From CAYPEK01 sp964409645 (GTDB lineage Bacteria > UBP15 > UBA6099), in NCBI GenBank assembly GCA_964409645.1, contig CAYPEK010000121.1:1-12314 (forward strand): a stretch of 12,314 nucleotides of DNA, in the 5' to 3' direction. The translations under genes and the position numbers were made by a program. This document shows, one piece after another, positions 11,237 through 12,314 of the stretch (position 1 is the stretch's first letter; each line of letters starts with the position of its first letter). A model generated the notes under the pieces. The model did no database searches, was not told the origin of the DNA, and was given only the letters and a program-made list of their open reading frames with translations.

Positions 11237-12314
11237 AATACTCCTGTCCATATTAATTGTTGTTTCAATATTCGCGAAAACGGCATCGGCTTCGAATTAC
11301 GGCGGCACCCTGACAATAGCATACAAAGACGAACCGACCTCGCTTAACCCACTGATTGATTCTTCGACTATAAGCGCAACGATAAACGATGTGATTTTTG
11401 ACGGATTGGTGACATTGACGCCGTCGGGGAAAATTCTCCCGCGGGTTGCTGAAAGGTGGACGGTCTCCGAAGACGGCCTTACATGGCTGTTTTATCTGAA
11501 TAAGAAAATTAAATTTCATGACGGAGTGAAGCTTACGGCGGATGATGTCGAATTCACATATACAACTGTGCTGAAAGACAAGAATCTTAAATGGAGAACT
11601 GTTTTTAAAAATGTGGAATCGATCAGCAAAATTGACAACTACACAATAAAAGTGTCTCTGAAGTCGCCGGGAGAAAACTTTCTTTTCGGTTTCTATTTTG
11701 TGGGGGTGCTCCCTAAACATATGTTAGCCGGAGCTCCTTACGAGAATGAAAAGTTCAACAGAAGACCGGTCGGAACCGGACCGTTCAAATTTGAATCGTG
11801 GGAAAGCAACAAGAGGATTATGCTGACAGCGAATAAGAACTATTTCAAGGGACGCCCGAATCTCGACCATATCAAACTATTGAGGATTCCTGAGTCAACC
11901 GATATCTGGAAACAGCTTGAACTCGGCAAAATAGATACATCTTATAACCCCATGACTTACGAAGATTATAAGGTGTTGAAACGCAGTAAGATTATTTCGT
12001 TTTATCGTATTCAAGACAACATGAATTACTCGATCATTTTCAATTTCAAAAAGAAAGTGTTTCAGGAGAAGAAGATGAGGATGGCCTTGAACTCGGCCAT
12101 AGACAGAAAGGAAATTATAGAAAAAGCTCTCGGCGGAAACGGTATTGAATGCGATGGCGTATTCAGCCCGTCTTTATTTAATAAGGCATCTTCTAATGAA
12201 TACAACCCGGAAATCAGCGTTAAGTTGCTTCATGAAATGGGGTATGCCGACACTGATGGCGACGGCATACTTGAAAGAAACGGAAAAAAGCTTTCGTTTA
12301 ACGTGATATACGAC
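11178..12314 (+). CDS. Extracellular solute-binding protein family 5 (peptide-binding, Opp/Dpp-like), 3' partial
   Basis: The frame is open from ATG 11178 to the window edge, 379 codons. It has a signal peptide: a basic region (residues 3-20), hydrophobic core ILLSILIVVSIFA (21-33) and a likely cleavage after ASA near residue 38. There is no lipobox Cys at that site. The mature part follows SBP_bac_5: LTIAYKDEPTSLNPLID, LVTLTPSGKILPRVAERW, WLFYLNKKIKFHDGVKLTADDVEF, PVGTGPFKFESW (197-208), and MRMALNSAIDRKEII near 300-314. These proteins bind oligopeptides or nickel in the periplasm and deliver them to inner-membrane permeases, whose genes may follow beyond the window. The start lies 59 bases inside the radical SAM gene with AAAGG in front. 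No other start would keep the signal peptide, so the genes are tightly coupled. Confidence 0.88.
   Translation, partial: MFRLLRAKKDFSKVISATCKILLSILIVVSIFAKTASASNYGGTLTIAYKDEPTSLNPLIDSSTISATINDVIFDGLVTLTPSGKILPRVAERWTVSEDGLTWLFYLNKKIKFHDGVKLTADDVEFTYTTVLKDKNLKWRTVFKNVESISKIDNYTIKVSLKSPGENFLFGFYFVGVLPKHMLAGAPYENEKFNRRPVGTGPFKFESWESNKRIMLTANKNYFKGRPNLDHIKLLRIPESTDIWKQLELGKIDTSYNPMTYEDYKVLKRSKIISFYRIQDNMNYSIIFNFKKKVFQEKKMRMALNSAIDRKEIIEKALGGNGIECDGVFSPSLFNKASSNEYNPEISVKLLHEMGYADTDGDGILERNGKKLSFNVIYD

Overview
The window looks like a scaffold from an uncultivated, probably Gram-negative anaerobic bacterium. The hints are an exact 100-base N gap (5776-5875), a selenium/sulfur-type cysteine desulfurase module, a tRNA-Arg with anticodon GCG, and a signal-peptide-bearing solute-binding protein. 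None of these fixes the phylum. The left part (1 to about 5.7 kb) is GC-rich and housekeeping-like. The right part (about 5.9-12.3 kb) is AT-richer and looks accessory.

Left part: the 3' end of a gene for a large protein of unknown function, probably exported (2-1132). It is followed by a class V aminotransferase of the cysteine desulfurase type and a translationally coupled DUF3343-type putative Se/S carrier (1172-2580). Two arginine tRNA genes, anticodons GCG and CCT, each have a readable promoter. Next come a lipocalin-like protein of the AttH/CrtC/tocopherol-cyclase type (3216-4247), a convergent NAD(P)-dependent extended SDR reductase/epimerase (5264-4278) and a small two-helix membrane protein (5504-5737). 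The assembly gap follows.

Right part: directly after the gap is a broken hybrid histidine kinase (6588-5876, minus). It has lost its sensor and HisKA parts, has a damaged G2 box, and a probable frameshift at its 5' end. It abuts the end of a compact divergent cluster. On the minus strand are an XRE regulator (8883-8473), a 68-residue protein of unknown role, an ABC ATPase and a short ABC-2-type permease. On the plus strand are a RimJ/RimL-type GNAT acetyltransferase (9219-9869), an 18-codon ORF with the best Shine-Dalgarno sequence in the window (9915-9971), a radical SAM/SPASM enzyme (10016-11236), and a family 5 peptide-binding protein that overlaps it by 59 bases and runs off the window (11178-12314).

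The most interesting reading is an undescribed RiPP-like system. A very small Lys-rich peptide with one Cys (MKIVSKKKIVKRTCVSFK) would be modified by the radical SAM/SPASM enzyme, perhaps acetylated by the GNAT, exported by the ABC pair, and possibly sensed or recaptured by the Opp-like binding protein. Two unusual cis elements support a regulated unit. Three copies of an 18-bp, partly palindromic motif lie in the divergent promoter region. A perfect 12-bp inverted repeat flanks the peptide gene, with one arm in the last codons of the GNAT gene and the other over the likely ribosome-binding site of the radical SAM gene. The domain assignments are firm. The RiPP interpretation is inference.
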